From assembly GCA_905210435.1 (NCBI GenBank), contig CAJLWO010000006.1, forward strand, positions 16,397-80,396: a DNA stretch of 64,000 bases, read 5' to 3'. Below, in pieces: positions 61,429 to 64,000 of this stretch. The notes below the pieces were generated by a model. That model did not search any database, was not told the origin of the DNA, and saw only the letters and a program-made list of their open reading frames with translations. How positions within the stretch are numbered: position 1 is the stretch's first letter; every line of letters starts with the position of its first letter. The DNA comes from an uncultured Bacteroidales bacterium (lineage in GTDB: Bacteria > Bacteroidota > Bacteroidia > Bacteroidales > Muribaculaceae). The position numbers were made by a program, and so were the translations under genes.

Positions 61429-64000
61429 TATTTACGGGATTTGGGTGATTTGTTCTTCATTAAGCGGTCGTATTCGTCCTGTGCCTGTTGTATGCCGTGA
61501 TCGCCGGTAACGGTGTTTACGGTGACAAAAGGCTCGTTGAGGCGGTCTTTCAACTGCCGGATTGTCGAAGTCAATTCGGAGTTGTCGGCTGATGAAGCGG
61601 TGTTGTAGGTGTTGTTCACCACGGTTGGAGTCTGAGGCTGTGCGGCCAGGACTGCGGGAGCAGTAATCGTGCGCGACACATCGGCGGCAGTGATAGAGCC
61701 GATAGTGTTGGTTCGCTGCGCATAGTCCAGAGCCTCCAACAATGGGCGGGTTCGGGGATTATTGACAAGTCGCTGTGAGGCGACCCATTCCCCTTTGTGA
61801 ACAACACCTGCCACTTCATCGGACTTCCCTTTCGGGGTAAAGCCGCCAGACTCATACCCCTGCGCCTCCGAAGCCTGTTGCTGTTTCTTGATGGCTGCAA
61901 TCTGAATGGCACCTGCGGCGATAGCCATAGCCGCCGCGATAGGCGCGAGGATATAACCGACCACCGGCACCGCCGCCGCAGAGCCGTAAGCGTTCAGGGC
62001 GTTGGTGGCGGTCTGAGCCACGGCCTGTATAACCTGCATCGCGAACATCTTTCTGTTCGCCTCCTTCTTGGCTTTGGCGATTTCTTTCTCCTTGTCCTTT
62101 TCGAGTTTCTTCACCTTGTAGGTGTTGCCCTCGGCACGTGAGATTTCGGCATCATACCGCTTGTTGATGGAGGCTGTCTGTATTTCAAGCTCGGCCTGAA
62201 TAATGGAGGAAAGCTGCGAGAATACAGCCGACATTCCCGAAACGAGCGTGTCGAGCGTCCCGGTCAGAGCCTTGCCGCCGTCGGAGTTGAGCCATTCGAC
62301 AGAATCGGCGATACCGCGCTCCATAGCGTTGCGCGTGTCTTCCTCGGCAAGAAGTCCGTACTTCTTTTTGAGGGCGAGTTTCGCTTTCTCGTAGGCTTCA
62401 TCAATGCGCAGTTTCTCAGAGGCATTGTTCCCGGCAGCGGCAAGTTCACGCTGATACACGACATCGAGCAAAGCGAGGTCAGCGTCATACTTCGCCTGAG
62501 CCTCCTGTGGATTGTCGCCGAAGAAGTCCTTCTTCATGGCGGCATACTTCGCTTCGAGCTGTTGACGTTCCTGCTGCTTGCGCTGCACCTGCGCGATCAG
62601 CAAGGACTGTAACTGCTGCTCGGCCTGTAACCGCTCGCGGCTTCCCTCCTTCGTCAGCGCGACAAGTCGCCGCTGATGCTCGATTTCTGCCTCCTCGGTT
62701 TTCAGGTCGTAGGTTTCCTTAGAGATGGAGCCGTCGATGTAGAATTGCTTCAACTGAGCCAGTTCGGTATTGTAGCGGTTGTTCTCCGCCTCAATGGTCT
62801 GCTCGTCAAGATGCTCCTGCTGTTTGCGCTGTGCTTCGCGCCACTCGGCGGTAATTTTCAGCCGCTCCGTTTCCGTGAGGTCGGTGTGGAGCAACTGCTT
62901 CTCGCAGAACTCCACGGCTATTCGGCCCATTTCCTTAGTGTAAGCGATATAGTCAGACTCGCCGGTTGCGTAAGAGATACGCGCCGAAGCCTCGGCCTGT
63001 TCGCGCCATTCCTTTTCCTTTGCGAACTTGTCCTCGGTGGCACCGCTGCCCGAAGGAGTGTTTATAGGCGTGTTGCCCGGAAGATTGACAGCAGGATTTT
63101 CGGGCATTTCCAATGCCTCGGCGGAAATCTTGTATTTCTGACGCAGGAACTCGTTGGCCTCGTTGAGCTGCCGCTGCTTGGTAAGGTTTGCCTGATAAGC
63201 CGCCTCCGAAGCATTGTAGGTCTGACCCGTTGAAGCGACACGCCGGGCGTATGGGGCTACATCTATCATCTGACCCACTGCCGCGTCTGTTGAGTTGGTG
63301 TAGTTCTGGTAACTCTCCAACTCACGCGCCCTGTCCCAATCGGCTACGGCGGCATCGTAGGTCTGCTTGTCGCGGTCGCGCTTCTGCCTCAGACCGGGCG
63401 CCTGTTGTTCGAGAGTGAGAAGTTCTTTCTCGTTCTCCACAATCTTGTCGGCGGCGGCTCTCGCCCTCGCCACTTCGATTATTGAGTCTCGGAGTTGGTC
63501 GTAGGCGGTCTTGGCCTGACCGACCATTATCTGCTCCGTGGAGAGGTTCTTGAAATAATCGGGATAAAGGGCCTGTAACTTCTCAGCGGCCTTGCGCCGC
63601 TCGTCGGTAGACTTAGCTTCATCGGTGGCCTCCTTGTAGAGAGCTTCGAGCCTTGCAATTTCGGCATGGCAGTATTCTGAGGATTTCTCGTCAAGGTCAG
63701 TGAGGGATTTTCGGTATTCCTCCTGCTCCTTACGGGCCTTCTCCGCTTCTTCGCGGGCTGTCCTGAAACGGTTGGCGAGGGCGTAGACCGCCGCACCGAG
63801 GGCAAGCACCAGCCCTACCCAGTTTGAGAACTTCATAGCAGCCATAGACTTGCGCCAGCGCTCCTGCATGGCGTAGTTCACCTGAAGGCCGTTGGTGAAA
63901 TACTGCACGGCGTTGATGAGCGGTGTAAAGAGAAGCCGCACGGCTGGGAGAATCATGCGGACGAGCTTCATTGCTCCGTGGAACAAGGCGGTGGCTTTGG
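61428..64000 (-). CDS. Phage tail tape measure protein (5' end outside the window)
   Basis: The visible part is more than 850 residues and the frame is open to the window edge, so the N-terminus is missing. A helical region with NAVQYFTNGLQVNY leads into long charged coiled coils (AREEAEKARKEQEEYRKSL and many Glu/Lys/Gln-rich heptads). Hydrophobic stretches follow near the end (AAVPVVGYILAPIAAAMAIAAGAIQIAAIKK) and then a short globular tail. This is the composition of tape measure proteins, which set tail length and help DNA pass the membrane. The stop overlaps the next tail gene by one base. Confidence 0.82.
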   Translation of the reverse strand, partial: KATALFHGAMKLVRMILPAVRLLFTPLINAVQYFTNGLQVNYAMQERWRKSMAAMKFSNWVGLVLALGAAVYALANRFRTAREEAEKARKEQEEYRKSLTDLDEKSSEYCHAEIARLEALYKEATDEAKSTDERRKAAEKLQALYPDYFKNLSTEQIMVGQAKTAYDQLRDSIIEVARARAAADKIVENEKELLTLEQQAPGLRQKRDRDKQTYDAAVADWDRARELESYQNYTNSTDAAVGQMIDVAPYARRVASTGQTYNASEAAYQANLTKQRQLNEANEFLRQKYKISAEALEMPENPAVNLPGNTPINTPSGSGATEDKFAKEKEWREQAEASARISYATGESDYIAYTKEMGRIAVEFCEKQLLHTDLTETERLKITAEWREAQRKQQEHLDEQTIEAENNRYNTELAQLKQFYIDGSISKETYDLKTEEAEIEHQRRLVALTKEGSRERLQAEQQLQSLLIAQVQRKQQERQQLEAKYAAMKKDFFGDNPQEAQAKYDADLALLDVVYQRELAAAGNNASEKLRIDEAYEKAKLALKKKYGLLAEEDTRNAMERGIADSVEWLNSDGGKALTGTLDTLVSGMSAVFSQLSSIIQAELEIQTASINKRYDAEISRAEGNTYKVKKLEKDKEKEIAKAKKEANRKMFAMQVIQAVAQTATNALNAYGSAAAVPVVGYILAPIAAAMAIAAGAIQIAAIKKQQQASEAQGYESGGFTPKGKSDEVAGVVHKGEWVASQRLVNNPRTRPLLEALDYAQRTNTIGSITAADVSRTITAPAVLAAQPQTPTVVNNTYNTASSADNSELTSTIRQLKDRLNEPFVTVNTVTGDHGIQQAQDEYDRLMKNKSPKSRK

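Larger units (their letters stand above)
57956..64000. mobile_element. Left end of a prophage inserted at tRNA-Ser
   Basis: A tyrosine recombinase begins 221 bp after the tRNA and is followed convergently by tail genes that run off the window. The exact boundary is not visible because the other attachment site lies outside; the tRNA 3' end or the terminator just after it is the best guess. Confidence 0.7.

Overview
The window looks like a chromosomal segment of a gut Bacteroidales bacterium, most likely a member of the Muribaculaceae or a close relative. Several signs support this. Bacteroidetes-type -7 boxes (TAnnTTTG) recur upstream of genes, sometimes with a TTTG or TTG about 19-21 nt further up. 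The housekeeping sigma factor is the short 290-residue form. There is a PPi-dependent phosphofructokinase. There are SusE/F-like, GH31 and SusB-like GH97 glycan proteins and a SusR-like membrane regulator. Small Bacteroidetes families also appear (DUF4293, DUF3943, DUF486). The family assignment is inference.

Layout, left to right. 1-14.9 kb is housekeeping: an M16 protein lacking the zinc motif, pfp, an MFS exporter, an NlpC/P60 lipoprotein, an HtrA protease, an ABC exporter pair, the primary sigma factor, a DUF4293 protein, a large TPR protein and gdhA. 15.1-25.5 kb is an alpha-glucan-type utilisation cluster on the minus strand: SusE/F-like protein, GH31, second SusE/F-like protein, a small secreted protein and a LamG-LamG-GDPD protein. 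A SusR-like regulator is divergent from it. No SusC/SusD pair is present. 25.9-28.5 kb holds a YtxH / membrane protein / small basic protein set, then prmA and a predicted beta-barrel gene. 28.6-30.2 kb is an AT-rich patch with an unrecognised gene and an M48-like peptidase gene broken by an in-frame stop. 30.4-35.1 kb is a complete leuA-leuC-leuD-leuB operon. 35.2-43.5 kb holds a nucleoside phosphorylase, dprA, a thioesterase, an Ntn hydrolase, an M3 peptidase and an LptF/G permease, with palindromic intergenic repeats. 43.6-50.1 kb holds uvrA, an IS4-like element inserted directly in front of it, a DUF3943 protein, a MITE-like element, a tRNA-like remnant and an amylase-like protein without a catalytic domain. 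50.2-57.6 kb holds a Fur-family regulator, purA, a DUF1015 gene, tgt and a SusB-like GH97. The last 6 kb is tRNA-Ser(GGA) followed by a tyrosine recombinase and phage tail genes, i.e. one end of a prophage that runs out of the window.

The most notable observations are as follows. The IS element has displaced a well-formed promoter from uvrA. An amylase-type secreted protein has kept its N-terminal modules and C-terminal tail but lost the catalytic domain. An M48 peptidase gene has both a nonsense codon and a lost zinc ligand. The glycan cluster is built around a GH31 enzyme and a GDPD fused to duplicated LamG domains, without SusCD. Several regulatory genes have a -7 box so close to the start codon that their mRNAs should be leaderless or nearly so.
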